A stretch of 64,000 nt of DNA, taken from NCBI GenBank assembly GCA_017893485.1, contig CM030363.1, positions 110,107,073-110,171,072 of the forward strand, read 5' to 3'. The notes beneath the pieces are model-generated. The model saw only the letters and a program-made list of their open reading frames with translations, had not been told where the DNA came from and searched no databases. Made by a program: the position numbers and the translations under genes. This DNA is from Hemerocallis citrina (taxonomy: Eukaryota; Streptophyta; Magnoliopsida; Asparagales; Asphodelaceae). Below, in pieces: positions 20,945-33,490 of this stretch (the stretch's first letter is position 1; every line of letters begins with the position of its first letter).

Positions 20945-23900
20945 CTTTTTATAACAACCCAGATTTTCATATGAATATATGTATGATTTGTTAAGCACTA
21001 ATATGCTATAGTTATTTATTTATTTTTCTCTTTTGAAGCTTTTAGTATGGAATTAACTCCTAAGCTTCAACTAGACCCGATTGAACCCAAGTTGACCCTA
21101 GTTTAACTCAACACATATATTGTACCATGCAAAAAAAAAGGTTGTGCACATGCACAAAGGGTGGCCGGCCAAGATTTAGGAGGGAAAAGAAAGAGGGAAT
21201 TTGAAGATTAGGGTTAGGATTTGAATATGGAATTTTGACTCATGATGAGTCTTTCACCACCTCTACACTCCACCTCCCACTTCCCCCAATCCATGAGAAG
21301 ATGCTCCCCCTATTCCCCAAGCTCAAAATCCGGTCACTTCTCCCCCTCTCATGTTCTCTTTTGTGTTTTAAAATCCCCCTACTTCTCCTTCTCATTTTCC
21401 ATCTTCTACTACCTCCACACTTAAGAGAAAGTGAAAAAGAAAGAGAGAAAGAGAGACTTGCTACTGATTTGGAAAGAGAGAAACCAAGGAGAAGAAGAGA
21501 AGCCAAGGAGGAGGAACCAAGGAGCAAGAAGGCTAATCAAGGAGCTAGGAGCTTGTAGGATCCTTCTTTTCCATCAAACTCATCAAGGTGGGTGATTCTA
21601 ATCTCTTTGTTTTGTTTTGGTTGTTAAATGATGGTTATAGTTACTGAAAAATGACATGCATGCTCCTGAATGAACTTAGATAACTCGTTTTGTGCTAAGA
21701 AACCCAAATCAGAAAATCATATTAAAAATCTGAATTTTTGTTGTTAGTCCGTAGCTCATAACTCAAACACCACTGCTTGGATTAACTTGAAAATTTTACA
21801 TTGTGTTCATTAAGAGGCCGTACACCCTCAGTAATTTTTCCAGATTTTTATGATTTTTTCTGCTATTAAAATAAAATGCCAACTTGCATGCTGGTCAGAA
21901 TAGAAATTTGTTGTTACTGTTGTGAGAAGAATGACTTGTATTTTCATGCATGATTATGAGAATGATCTCAAATTTTAGTATGTCATTGTTAGGTGTATAG
22001 ACCTATGTTTCAAATTTTATGAGATTTGGACCACTGTAGCTATGTTAATAAAATCATGTAAACTTAGCTAGTTATTTTAGTAAACAGAACTGTTGCTGTT
22101 ATTGCTCTGTTTTTTAGGTTATTCAAAGAGGCATAATTACAAATCTACTTGGTAGAATCACTTGATTTTTGGAAGTGTTGTAACATCTTGTGTCAGAAGA
22201 TAGAGTCTAAAATTTCATAATGTTCTGACACTGTTTATTATTTTAATATGATTTTACCCCATGTCTGTGTTATTATGATGTGCTGTTCTGAGAATCTGTA
22301 CACTTGTTAAAGATGGGACCATAAGAGCTTGTAAACGATCTTGTATGAAGAAACTTGAAACTAGGAAGTTATAGTAGACACATAGACCTTTCTAGATTGA
22401 ACGAGAAATCATGATTTGGATAATTGTGCGATTTTATATGATTTTTACAAGTGACGACAGAAACACAGTAAATACTAAAGCTTACGGTTTTGCACCATGT
22501 TCATTGAAATGAGTTTGAACTTATATCTTGTTGGCTTAGAGTTGCTGTTTGAGGTCCATGTTATAGATGTGTACTTGTGTTAGGACTTAAATACCTAAAG
22601 TTCCTTGCTAAGAGTAGCTCATAATTGCTTCTAGATCCCAAAATAGACAACATTGTTCAATGTGAAGTGAAAATTGTATTGGATGTTGGGGTAGTGTGGT
22701 TGACCATTTTCGGATGAAATCCATGCCCAAAGTGGGCTATTACTTGCTGTCTACCTTGAGTAGAAGTATGGGAGCACCTAATCGTGATTTCTCAAAGAAT
22801 CGGGACCGGGAATGACTCCGTTATGGCATAAACACCAAATGTGTGCTTGCTGTTCGAATTTATAAATTGTCAATTTAAGGGCTCTTAGAACCCCTATTTG
22901 GTATTCATAGGTTAGGACTTACTCCTAGTATGGTGTACCATGTTGGGGTACGTTGGATTTGAGTATTGAGACTCTAGGATTAAGTCTTGTGGTAAACCTA
23001 GACTGGTAGAATAGAACCCGTGTCACATCGAACGCGTTGGAGAAGATGACTCATGCGCCGATGTACTCGTCGTGCATGGATGGATTTCATGGTTTGTGTC
23101 TGGAGCTACCACTTTTCGAGGACCGTGGAGTGTTAAGTTTAGTGGGAGCTACATGTTGATTGGGCCGAGGTTGCAATCGAACTCCAAGCGTAGGTGGCGG
23201 TTGCGACAATCGACGGGGTCGATTCGTCGTTGGTTCGTGCCAAGTGTAGGTCGAGGGGGGCCAACCCTTGGGTCGGAATTGAGGGCTAGTTCAATGCTAC
23301 TGTGGGATGGTTTAAGATCCATTAATGATAAAAGGTAACTAATTAGAGAGAGTCTACAAGTAGAACTTAACTAGTTGTTCATAGCAAGCCAAGTTGATAA
23401 CCAAGTTAGGGATTGGATATGGTAAATAGATCGCCTAACTAAGGAAATGGATAATATGAGATAGCTCGCCTAGAGGTTCATACTTCTAATAAGAAAATGA
23501 AAGAGAAATAGAGTTTGGCTAGAGTGATGGTTTTAGTAATCGGTTGATAAAACAAATACTAGTAATCGGGTAATTAGCCTTATCTTTAATCGTGGAGTGG
23601 GGTAGCATGGATACTTTGGTAGGACTAGATCGAGTCTTAGTTGATTGTAAGAACAGGCACTAGCGAGGGTGTTCGCCAGTCAGATGGACGCATGGTGTCA
23701 TCACACCTGGCCAAATCCTAGGTTCATTTAACGCGGACAAGGACCCCGAGCTACCCTGTAACGGAGTCAGGGAGACTCTGTGGGGACTCCGATGTTTTGG
23801 CAGAAATGCCTTTATGTCCGTAACAACTTTTGAGGAGGTTTGGAGTGTTGACGTCGTCTCGACTGCAATTTCTGCTCTAAAGTAAGGACGAGTGTAGCGG

Positions 23901-24945
23901 AGTTAGGGAAACCTTATATCCGTCATGTCCTTTATTGATCGATGCGGGAAGGAGATTTAGAGGAAGTCCCCACAGAGCGAGACTCTACAGGAAAGACTCT
24001 AAGTCCTCTGGCAGGGAGCCCTGGTGCCCGTATATCAGCTTTTGGTGAGGTCCGAGGAGACGTAGCTACAGCAACATACCATGATTACAGTCACACAAGG
24101 TAAGCCTGCGACTGACCACGATTACAGTCACACAGGGTAAGCCTGTGACTGAGCACGATAACAGTCACGCAGGGTAAGCCTGCGACTGGCCATGATTACA
24201 GTTATGCAGGGTAAGCCTGTGACTGACCATGATTACAGTCACGCAGGGTAAGCCTGCAACTGGAATCCTGGGCATAGTGGATAAAACACGAGGATTGGAC
24301 ACTACTAATAACAGCAGTGATGGGTAAGCCAGACGACTGCAGCCTCACCATCACTGGAATCAGAAACAGGAGGGAGCACAAGAGTAGGATGCATAGCGGG
24401 GGATCGAGCCCCATCAAACTGAAGAACGTCGTTTGGTTGGGGTATGTGTAGTATGGGATGCATATCTTTCAACCAAGCGTGCATTAGCTTTAGGAGCTTG
24501 TGTGCATAGTGTGCATTAGATTAGGTCATGGCAATACATCGACACTTGCTTGACACTACCTTTTTCTTTGCATCAAATATTATTTTTCGTTGTTGATGTT
24601 GGAATCGTTATATTATGGCGTAGAGAGGATAGCCGAATATAGCATTTCATCAGTTGTAATCAACTGAAGTGCCCACAATTATCAGTGCAGGATTGCCGAC
24701 TTGGGATCGCGGGAAAGCTCTAGCAGGGGAAAGCATCCAAGTGAAAGTTACTGTCCAAATTTATTGTACATTATTGTTATAACAATTAATTTGTAATTAT
24801 TGTAAATCATGGACTTTGTAATAACAATTTGATGTAATAAAAGTTTTTAATTTCCTATGATTTTTATTGTGTTGTGACTCATTTGAAGAAAGATCCTGGA
24901 GTGTGTCCGAGTTCCTATGTTAGGAATTCGGGGCACTACACTTTT
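20945..24945 (+). mobile_element. Solo LTR, about 4.0 kb, target duplication CTTTT
   Basis: The LTR itself is 20950-24940. It starts TATAACAACCC (TG mutated to TA) and ends AATTCGGGGCACTACA. CTTTT is present at 20945-20949 and 24941-24945. There is no internal coding region. The start of its leader near 21235-21587 is C-rich and ends at a donor-like CATCAAG|GTGGGTGATT (21588). GTAGTATGGGATGCAT occurs at 24448-24463. It arose by recombination between the LTRs of a full element. Confidence 0.88.
24079..24263. repeat. Five 37-bp tandem repeats with internal dyad
   Basis: Units CCATGATTACAGTCACGCAG + GGTAAGCCTGCGACTGA, five times with little divergence. Each holds a dyad CGCAGG...CCTGCG that could form a short hairpin. 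Confidence 0.85.
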
Positions 24946-25224
24946 TTCCTTTTTTGTAATATTTTACTTGCATTGAATAAAATACTCTATTTTTCTTTTT
25001 TGATTATTTTAATTAAAATTTTGTTCTGGAAATTCTCTTATTCTTCTTGTTGAGCCATTTTCTAGATGATTCTATTTTTTATTTGATTGTGGGTATTTTT
25101 ATTTGAACCCTAGTGTCTTTAAACCAATCTCTTATTGAATCCTAAAACCCAACTTCAATTGTTCTTGACCTAAAACAACTATTATTGGATCCTAAACCCC
25201 TAACCCAACATCCTAATTACAATC

Positions 25225-25232
25225 TATAAATA
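25225..25232 (+). promoter_or_regulatory. TATA box of the nested chromovirus LTR
   Basis: TATAAATA, followed by a C-rich transcribed leader and the donor-like site at 25760. It is the best promoter candidate in this LTR. Confidence 0.6.
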
Positions 25233-27993
25233 CAACTCTATTGCAAATCCTAAAAATTGCACAATTGAAACCCCAATAGCCGTCTAATTTCTCTCCTCTT
25301 TCTCTCTCCTCAAAATTCCCGATCAACCCCCGAATGCCTTCTTCCCTGGCCTACTCCGACCAACCTTCGGCGACCCCCATCGCCTCCCTCACCTAAATGC
25401 ACCCTCTTATGTCGAACCCTCTCGTCGACACCCTCACAGTAGACCCCGAAACCCCCTGCCTCCCCAATTCCCGTCGAATAGTACCAAAATCCCGACGCCT
25501 CTGTTCCCGTCAACACCCTGTGCTTCGCCATCCGTTCGCCGTCGAGCCAATCGACGCCAGCGATGCCGCCGTCCAGCCTCCCCCTTTCCATTTCACCGAT
25601 TGCTGCCATTGCTCTTGGCTGTTGCATCCTCTATTATTGCTGTTGTTGCTTATTCCTCTTTTGCATGTAGTATACACGTATTAATTCGTGTGTTCGTGGG
25701 TTCGTTACTTCGAGATTCTCATCTCGTAATTCTTGGTATTCAATTTCATCGTCCATAAGGCAAGTCACTTTCCTCTTGAATTGTTATCGAATCAAATTTG
25801 AGAATTTTATTGAAACTCCGCAAGTAGATCCAAATCGTTTATCGTATCATTGTATTGATTATCTTTCGTTGGGTCTATTGAGGGTTTATACAAGCTAACC
25901 CCAATATTCATGACATCGTGCCTCTATTGACTCTAAAGATTGAATCTTTCATACATCCATATAGTATTCATAATAGGGTTACCCATATAATTGTCACACG
26001 ATTAAGTTATTTAGAAAGAATTGCTAGGTTATATGTTTGATTGATCGATTGTTTTTTTATTGATGTTAAATTGGTGTATGCTTGTGATTTTATTTTTATT
26101 CATCATGTTATTGCACCCATCATGCGAATTAAGAAGTTTATCGACTAATAGAATTGATACCCATCATGTTTAATTAAATTATTTCATGAAAAATACTCTA
26201 AAACCCAGTATATTGCATGCTAGCTGTATTTTGTCTGCTATTTTTGACCCAATAAATTATCTTAAAATAAATAACATTCTGAGTAAGAATTATAGCCTTA
26301 TCTTTCTAGTTTCAAGAACATCTTGAATCTCTGAATTCCGAGTTGTGTAGCAAAAGTTATGCCCGTTTTACTACATCTATGTTTTTATTTCCAGATTTTC
26401 AGATTCTTTTATGTTTCATGTTTAAATAGTAAAATGGCTGATCAAATGATAAAATATTGCTCTAAAATTTTCCAGATTGTTAGTTATCATGTTTAGGAGT
26501 CTAATAAATATTTTTAATGAATTTAATATTGAGTTTTTGCTGATTCTAAAAATATAACAACATGGTGTCGAAATTCTACCTAAACATGAATCTGTAAAGA
26601 ATGAGGTGTTTGACCTAGCTACTGTTGTCGGATTATTGACTTTAAATATGCATTGGAATCGTGTGGAAGTCTAGTTTCTAGAACTTATGACAGATTTAGA
26701 TTTCTAGTTCTAAAAAAGCGGAAAAGTGCATTTTTGTACAAACTATCTTGCTGTCCAGAATTTTATATTCCAGTTTTTAATAATTTAATTATTCCTATGT
26801 CGTAGTATTGCATGAATTAAAGTGTGTATGTTGCATTGCATGATCCTAATGTCATATTGTCATCATTCTAATTGTCATTTTTCATGTTACCATCTTATTG
26901 TTCCTCTATTGTTACTATTGTTCACCCAATGTCTCAAATTGCATATTGTATTGTTCCATTGATAAAACAATTAACAAGCCCAGGTTTAAGGGATTGACTT
27001 TAGTAGTGAATAATATAGTGACTGTTTTGGCCAGTGTTTATCGATTGATTGTGGAGCGCTGACTACGGCGCCCCAATCTTTCATGTATTGTATCAGTGAA
27101 TCGTATCAATGAATCGTATCAATGTACTGTATTAGTGAATCAGTGAATCATCGTAATGTATCGTGCAATAATATTGTATCGTATCAGTGATTATCGTACC
27201 GACACATGATCTATAAAATTCACCACTTAGTCTAAACGAAATTGACTGTATGCATCGAACCTGTAGTATGGGATGCATTAGTACGTGGATTAGTTAGGAT
27301 TAAAATGATCAATAGACTTAAGAATTGACACAACATCTACATTGCATATTGTACATCATTGTTTCTATTGATACCAAATACTGTCTAAGTGTTATTGATA
27401 CCATTGAATATTGTTATCGAATATTAAATCATGGTTTATACCATTGTATCGATTATCATGATATTGATCATTGTTATTGTCCCATGTTATTGATTCCTAT
27501 TGATCTATTGAAATTATTGTTATATCGTTATTCCATTGTTCCCTGCTTTCTCTACTTGTTGTCCATGATTTGCTCTAAGGATAAATTTTCTCCTCTGTTT
27601 AGATGAAGTGTTCACAGGTAATGAAGGAGAATTGCCTGCTGGGATTGGAGAAGAAACCTTCTAAAGATTTTATGCTTTCTAATTGCTTAATGTTTTAATG
27701 AAATTATTGTATCGAGACTTATTATTATTTAAGATTGGATTTATCATTATATTGGGCTTATGACCCGATTTTATTATTTGCAGACGTTGATTTATTTTAT
27801 TTGGATATTTCATATTGCTTCATTCCAAGTATTATTGTTCATGAGATTATTATTATTGCCATGCAATTGTTCTGTATTGATTATATTGGTGGGTTGATCG
27901 GATAAACAACTTATGGGTGACATTAGTCATTCACTGGGCCAATGTTATGTACTCGTATTCCGTATTTTTGGGAAGCGGGGTGTGACAAGGTTT

Positions 27994-28006
27994 TTAGTGT
28001 CAGAGC
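27994..28006 (+). other. Degenerate tRNA-Met primer binding site
   Basis: TTAGTGTCAGAGC resembles TGGTATCAGAGC and follows the LTR end by a few bases, where a primer site is expected. Confidence 0.65.
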
Positions 28007-28016
28007 CCGGGTTTGG

Positions 28017-28187
28017 GTAATATATCAGTCAAATGTGACTAACAAAAGGAGGTTTAGCTTTGATTCATATATTAATCAGATTTGGGTTTTACCGGTTTGA
28101 CTCAATAGTATGTGCAATACAGAGATCACATGAATAATCGATAAGCAACATATGATCTGGACGCTAACCAATTAATTTTTATTGCAG
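28017..28187 (+). other. Leader with strong acceptor-like site
   Basis: GCTAACC, a T-rich tract and TTATTGCAG (AG ends at 28187) come 3 nt before ACC-ATA-GTT, the decayed gag start. The acceptor could be used with a nearby GG|GTAATA at 28017 or with the LTR donor at 25760. No gene lies in this stretch. Confidence 0.5.
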
Positions 28188-28810
28188 ACCATAGTTAGGA
28201 GAGGTGCTTCATCTTCCCGTGATGGGGATGATCAGTCTGATGAGCCCACTGTTGCACAAATAATGAAAATGCAACGTGAGCACAACGAACTGATGATGCG
28301 GATGCAACAAGAACATAATGAACAGATGTGGATCGCTTGCGAAGCTGCTAATAGAGAACCTGTTGTGCCTGTCCCCGCATTGCTGCCACTAAGACCTACT
28401 AATGTAGCTGATTTCATGAGGCTCCATCCAAAGAAGTTCTCGGGCACTGAAGGTCCACTTGAAGCAAAGCAATGGCTTATCAGGACTGCACAGCTGTTGA
28501 CTACAGCACGTATAGCAGATGTTGATCATGTGAATGTTGTGAGCATCCAATTTGTTGATCTTGCCCACATCTAGTGGCAAGCTGAGGCTGAACAATTGGG
28601 GCGGCCCATTCCCTAGGTGACCTTCACTGAAAGCTTCCTCACGAAGTTCTTCTCTAGTGCCACCAAGAATGAAATGGAACGGCAGTTTGTTTCCTTAACT
28701 CAGGTTCGTCAAATAATGTTTAATTATACTTTTTTGTTGTTATTTCCTAAAGTACTGATGTTAAGCTAAACACCGTCTTGAATCAGGGGAGTTGGACCGT
28801 GGACGAGTAC
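28188..28810 (+). pseudogene. gag: Chromovirus gag, 5' half, truncated by an inverted LTR
   Basis: The original ATG appears as ATA at 28191-28193 (then VRRGASSSRDGDD). A Met/Gln/Glu-rich stretch (MKMQREHNELMMRMQQEHNE) comes next. The capsid core follows: FMRLHPKKFSGTEGPLEAKQ near 28415, WQAEAEQL, then FTESFLTKFF. Stops interrupt it at 28572-28574 and near 28614. After LTQ comes an 83-nt intron-like segment (28704-28786), and GSWTVDEY resumes in frame. It ends at 28810 where an LTR starts on the other strand. The core would form the particle shell. No downstream gag or pol survives. Confidence 0.85.
28704..28786 (+). other. Candidate 83-nt intron inside gag
   Basis: CTCAG|GTTCGTC at the left and GAATCAG|GGGAG at the right, with a GCTAAAC branch-like motif about 24 nt upstream of the acceptor. 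Its removal joins ...LTQ to GSWTVDEY. The Tekay-like gag at 12056-13130 has the same region (LQQGSMTVREY) with no interruption. Confidence 0.55.
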
Positions 28811-31304
28811 TGTCACGCCCCGCTTCACAAAAAGGAGATACGAAATACGGATAAGTGATTAAGTCTAGTGAATGGCTTACACCATTCATAATATGTCAGG
28901 ATGTTTACAACATATAAAAGAATAAACAAGAGTTATAAAAGGAATAGTCAATGTAACACCCCGAATTCCAAATAAGACTGAATTCGAAGTTCCACATGAT
29001 CTTTACACTTCATTTCGTACAATTTTACAAGGAATTTAAAATATTTATTTACATCAGAGTCTTTTACTTCAACATGAAGCGAAATAAATAAACTACAACA
29101 ATGATAAATGCACAATTTTAACAAGTTTAGCATTTAAGTAATCATCAGCAATAATTTCATCGTTATATCTTCTTGTAAACTCCAGGTCCTGCATATAAAA
29201 TTGTGGGCACGTCAGTTGCTTACAACCGACGAAATATTATACAAGACTATCCTCGCTATGCCGAATAGTATAACGATTCTTAAACACTTTAACAAACCAC
29301 AAACTTGATCACTAAACAAAGTTAAAGAGGGACTATCATGTTGATGTCGTGTTGTGCTGTGCACTTAGTCCTTAATGCAGTTATTTATGTTACGTGACAC
29401 TAATGCGCACTTGTTCGGATTCTATGCAACCCATACTACATAGGTCCGAGGGCAAGCCGTTAATCATTCTTCATCTTATAGGGTTCAATCCCTCACCATG
29501 AGTTAAACTACTACGGTAAGTATCCTAGATGTTCTATGAAATACAAGCCCATGTCCCGACAGCCTGGAGGGGAATCCCACTTCGTGACATGACACATCAT
29601 GCAGAGCCTATGGATAATTCAGCCTCATGGAACGATGGAACCACCCGTTTTCACCAAACACCCCACAAGCGTCGCCACCGGGATGATAATTCCGGAGTAG
29701 TGTTCACGCCATGACATGACGCATCAAGCAGGCAACGTATGAATCACTCTCACACCGCCAACTTGATGGCCCTCATACCTGTATTTTTCTCTTACTTTCA
29801 TCACATCTCCACTTTACAATTTCAGTTTGTTTAAGAAGAATATCATCACAACCTAGAGCTAGCTTATCCTACCGGACTTAAACCAAAACAAAAGAGACAG
29901 TCAGCCTACCTGGCTACTTCTCAAATGATTCTCAACCCACACTGATTAGCTCTCAAATTCATTTAATAGAAACTGCCGGTCACTAGGGTTTCCCCTAGCC
30001 TCTAGATTCCAACAACCATCTCTTTCTAAAGATCAACAATAATTCATATTCAATCTCAAATAATATTTCAATTTCTTTATTCATCCCTCTTTCTCAAAGA
30101 GAACATTTCTTTAAAATCTCATAACATAAAACGATTCAATTCAACCTCATTTATCAATTTAATCCCTTATACCATTGTATGCAATACCAAATAATCTCAA
30201 ACACGTATTAATAATCATAAGATCTCATTAAGAAGAATATCTAATTGCAATCCAAATATCCATCTTTATTTAATTAAACAAAAGTCACAAAAATTACTTC
30301 TAATTCTTTTAATCGATAAACTCGAGTTCTTTAATGTAAAATACACTTTTAATCTCATAAAATATATCCAAATAATGTAGCATTAATTTTCATAAAGTCT
30401 AAATAATTTTAGAATAATAATAGAAATATTTTTTCCTGAATTTTTTATCTCATTTAAAACTCTCAAAACCATTAAAAAAATAAAAAACAATTAAAAGTCT
30501 ACACCAGGTTTTGAACCCAGAACCCAAGGCCAGACCCGCCAGATGGACAGTGACAGTCTTAAAGTGCACCCGATAACCAATAAGTCCAAGACAACTAACT
30601 GATATGAGTTGAATTTAAATTATAGTTAAGTTCGGGCTCACGGTATTGAGTAAAAATTAGGTTTTAGGAAAACAAAGTCTCTGTCGAGACTCGAACCCAG
30701 GCCCATTGGCTCTGCCGAGCTATAGTAATGTTTTAAAAACGCACCCGAACACCAGTAAAGCCAAGTGACTAACTGTTACAAAATGAGTTGGGTTCCTCAA
30801 ACTCCAATTCTCTGTTTGTTACCAATATTTCATAATTCAAAACTCTTAAACACTTTTTCTCCTCTAATTTATTTCACGAAAATTTCTAGATTACTGATAT
30901 TACAGATTAGGAACATAACAGTAATTAAAAATTATTATTTTGACATACGCACATGAATTTTCCTCTCTAGTTAGTATTCTATGTCTACAATTTCGATATT
31001 TAAAAACAACCAGGATTTCCACCAAATTTAGCACCAAAATTATCACATAAGATTGTTTACTTGTTTTTCTTTTATTTTTACAACATTTCTAAGACATAAA
31101 TCTCATTTATCATACTAGCGTCACATTAATTAATATAGCATATAACCAATGTTTCAATTAACAAACTAGCCATCTACAAACATACATTCTACATCTAGCA
31201 TGGTTCAAAATTCACATCTTAATAGCAACATGATAATTCTAATGTAATAATCACATTTCATAACAACATGCATGATAATATAAATTTAACAACTCATACT
31301 ACAT

Positions 31305-32335
31305 AGAAAATAAACAGTCCCTGACTCTCTCTCTCTAAGCGATTTTGAAAGCGATTTTACTTCCTCCTCCTCGTCCGCCTTTCTCAGTCCAGATCCGCCG
31401 TCCACACACCCCCATCGACCTCCCTCCCTTCATTAAAATTGTAGATTTCATCTTCCTCTTCACACCTATCTCACGGTTTCCCCTCTTTCGAGCTCCGGTT
31501 ATTTTCGCCCTCCTCAGTAGCGGCTTCCTCATCGTTTCTCGCCGGAGCCTTCCTCTCACTCCTGATTGCTGTCTGCCCCCGTTCCTTCCAGTTGCGGAGT
31601 CGACCGTCAGATACCAAGTTTGTTCACCATTCTTTCTTCGAGACTCCGCTGTGCCGTGGCTTGTTCTGGCGGTGTTCGGAGTGCGCTTCCACTGGAGCGA
31701 CGATTCCTTCCCCTTCCTTCTTTGCTTGCCCTTGACACCACTGTAAGTATCTCTATTGCTCTCTGTTTTCTGGAAGTGAGGCTTCTATTTTTGGGTAGCG
31801 TGGTTTCTCTTTGATTCTTCATTTACGGTTTTATTTTCCTCCTTCGGGAGGAGAGGCTCTCTATTATAGGGGGATTTTGATTATCGTTGGTAACTGCTGA
31901 GACTTTAATCTTTTCCCCCTTTCAATCTGCTCGATTAAGCTACCTCTTCTTCCTCTTCTGGGAGCGTTAGTGCTTTCCCGGAGAGGTGTTTCTCCGGAAT
32001 TTTTTCTGGAGTTGAGCTTATTTGTACTGCTCCGTTTAATCACTGGTTTGTATTGCTCCTATTATCTTCTCTTTTCCCTGCTTATTCACTGTTTTGTAGC
32101 TCCCTCTGAGCTCCAGGTGACTCTTTCCCTTCTTCTTTAAGGGTTTCTTTTCTCATCAAACTTTTCTCCCATCCCTGCTATCTCTTATTTGTGGGTGTTG
32201 TCGCACCGATTAGTTCGGTTCTGGTTTGTTTTCCTCGGATGTGGTATGCTGGTGCAGTTCGTTAATTTCTATTGTGCTTCTGGTACTAGTACCTATTGCT
32301 TTCTTTCTTGTTGGTGGTTGTATTAAGAGTTTACC
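31305..32335 (+). other. 5' untranslated region of the LINE-like element
   Basis: Pyrimidine-rich, starting near a CTCTCTCTCTCT run. Open frames here (31345-31746 and others) lack any domain, and their composition follows the C/T bias, so I do not call a gene. Confidence 0.5.
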
Positions 32336-33490
32336 ATGGTTTTCGCTGGCATGGTTCCCACCGAATATACAGCTAGACCTAACAGTTTAGTGTCGTTTCG
32401 GGCTTTGTATAGCGACGTATCTGCTCCTTTCCAGGGCAATTCCTATCTTTCTTTTAACTCACCTTCCTCCACTTTTTCTCATTCTACTGGTAAGGCCGAC
32501 TCTGTTCGGTCCTGTCACAGGTGCCTTCTTCCTGGGCACTTTAAACGTGAGTGCGTGAACAAAATCAAATGCCTCTTCTGTGAGAAGTTTGGTCACTCTC
32601 GCAGTAGATGTTTTCTCCTCCAAGGACTCCTTGGTTTGCCCAGAGGCTTTCCTTTACCTGCCAAACTTCTCTCAGTTCTTAATTATCCTCTCTTGAAGCG
32701 CAGACTTCATGTTTGCTCATCTAAGAAGCTCAGGATTCATTCTGGAATGAAGTTAGACTCCTCAGTGATTGTTTCCAGTACAGCTAGGCTTCCCTCTTCA
32801 CCCTCCGCTGTGTTATATGATTCGAGGACTATTCTTCAACCTCCCAATATTGCTAATCGCTTTAAGGATCTTAAGATTTATACGAATCTAACCTCCTTCC
32901 CCCGATCGAGCGTCCACAAGACTCGTCCTCATACTGTTTCAGTGGCTTCTTCATTAACCTTGAATTCGAGTTATAACGAAGGATTGTTTAAATCCTTTGC
33001 CTCGCGCCACTCTTGGCGCTGCAGTGCGATGGAGTCCTCCCCGCATCGCAGCCTTTCGGCCCCTCAGGCGCCATCTGCCAATGCTCTTACTAATATTAAG
33101 GATCATACTTTACATTATCTTTATCCTTGTACTATGTTGATATCTTCACCCAATCTTCCTACGTTCTCCCTTCATTTCCCGGGATGTATCTTCTCGATGT
33201 ATCAAGGTTTAGGGAGTCAATCTTGGATTCATGTTCTCCTTTCGGGGGTGAGGGATCTCCTGCACCCCTTCCCCCGCAGTTTTCTCTTTCCCTCGTCTTG
33301 CCTCATCAAAGATGTAGTTTCCTTACCTGCCCCGGATGCTATTTCATCCACTTTGGTGCAGGTAGCCCCGCCCCCCATTAAGCGGAAATACAACAAGAAG
33401 GTTGTCAATAAAGTTCAGATACGAGTGAGTGCTCGTATTCTTGCTAGGAAAACAGCTTCCATTTCGTCTCGCCAGCTTGTGCACGGTTGA
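32336..33490 (+). CDS. ORF1-like protein of the LINE, two CCHC zinc knuckles
   Basis: 384 codons with an excellent start context (ACCATGG). Residues about 59-92 hold two zinc knuckles in a row, CHRCLLPGHFKREC and CLFCEKFGHSRSRC, both C-x2-C-x4-H-x4-C. This is the nucleic-acid-binding part of ORF1 in plant L1-like LINEs. The rest is Ser/Pro/Leu-rich with no clear domain. The C-terminus is basic (IKRKYNKKVVNKVQIRVSAR), possibly RNA-binding or nuclear targeting. The N-terminal domain often found upstream of these knuckles in plant LINEs (DUF4283) is not evident. No stop or shift occurs, which is striking for a copy without its own enzyme. It would act by coating LINE RNA. Assignment to LINE ORF1 rests on the knuckles, poly-A tail and long target duplication. 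Confidence 0.75.
   Translation: MVFAGMVPTEYTARPNSLVSFRALYSDVSAPFQGNSYLSFNSPSSTFSHSTGKADSVRSCHRCLLPGHFKRECVNKIKCLFCEKFGHSRSRCFLLQGLLGLPRGFPLPAKLLSVLNYPLLKRRLHVCSSKKLRIHSGMKLDSSVIVSSTARLPSSPSAVLYDSRTILQPPNIANRFKDLKIYTNLTSFPRSSVHKTRPHTVSVASSLTLNSSYNEGLFKSFASRHSWRCSAMESSPHRSLSAPQAPSANALTNIKDHTLHYLYPCTMLISSPNLPTFSLHFPGCIFSMYQGLGSQSWIHVLLSGVRDLLHPFPRSFLFPSSCLIKDVVSLPAPDAISSTLVQVAPPPIKRKYNKKVVNKVQIRVSARILARKTASISSRQLVHG

Larger units (their letters stand above)
20919..27987 (+). repeat. 5' LTR of the nested chromovirus, split by a solo LTR
   Basis: The parts are 20919-20949 and 24946-27987, about 3.07 kb together. They contain a TATA box (25225-25232), a C-rich leader (25270-25660), a GC-type donor match AAG|GCAAGT at 25760, and the 16-bp motif GTAGTATGGGATGCAT at 27263-27278. 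The end is GGGAAGCGGGGTGTGACA at 27987. The second half is a direct repeat of 39551-40125 plus 47186-47958. Confidence 0.85.

Noticed and set aside
23072..23338. 88-codon frame in the solo LTR
   Set aside because: No domain, no conservation in the related LTRs, and located in non-coding LTR sequence.
31335..31822. Open frames on both strands in the LINE 5' part
   Set aside because: Composition-driven (C/T-rich) with no domain; the real frame begins at 32336 in a good start context.
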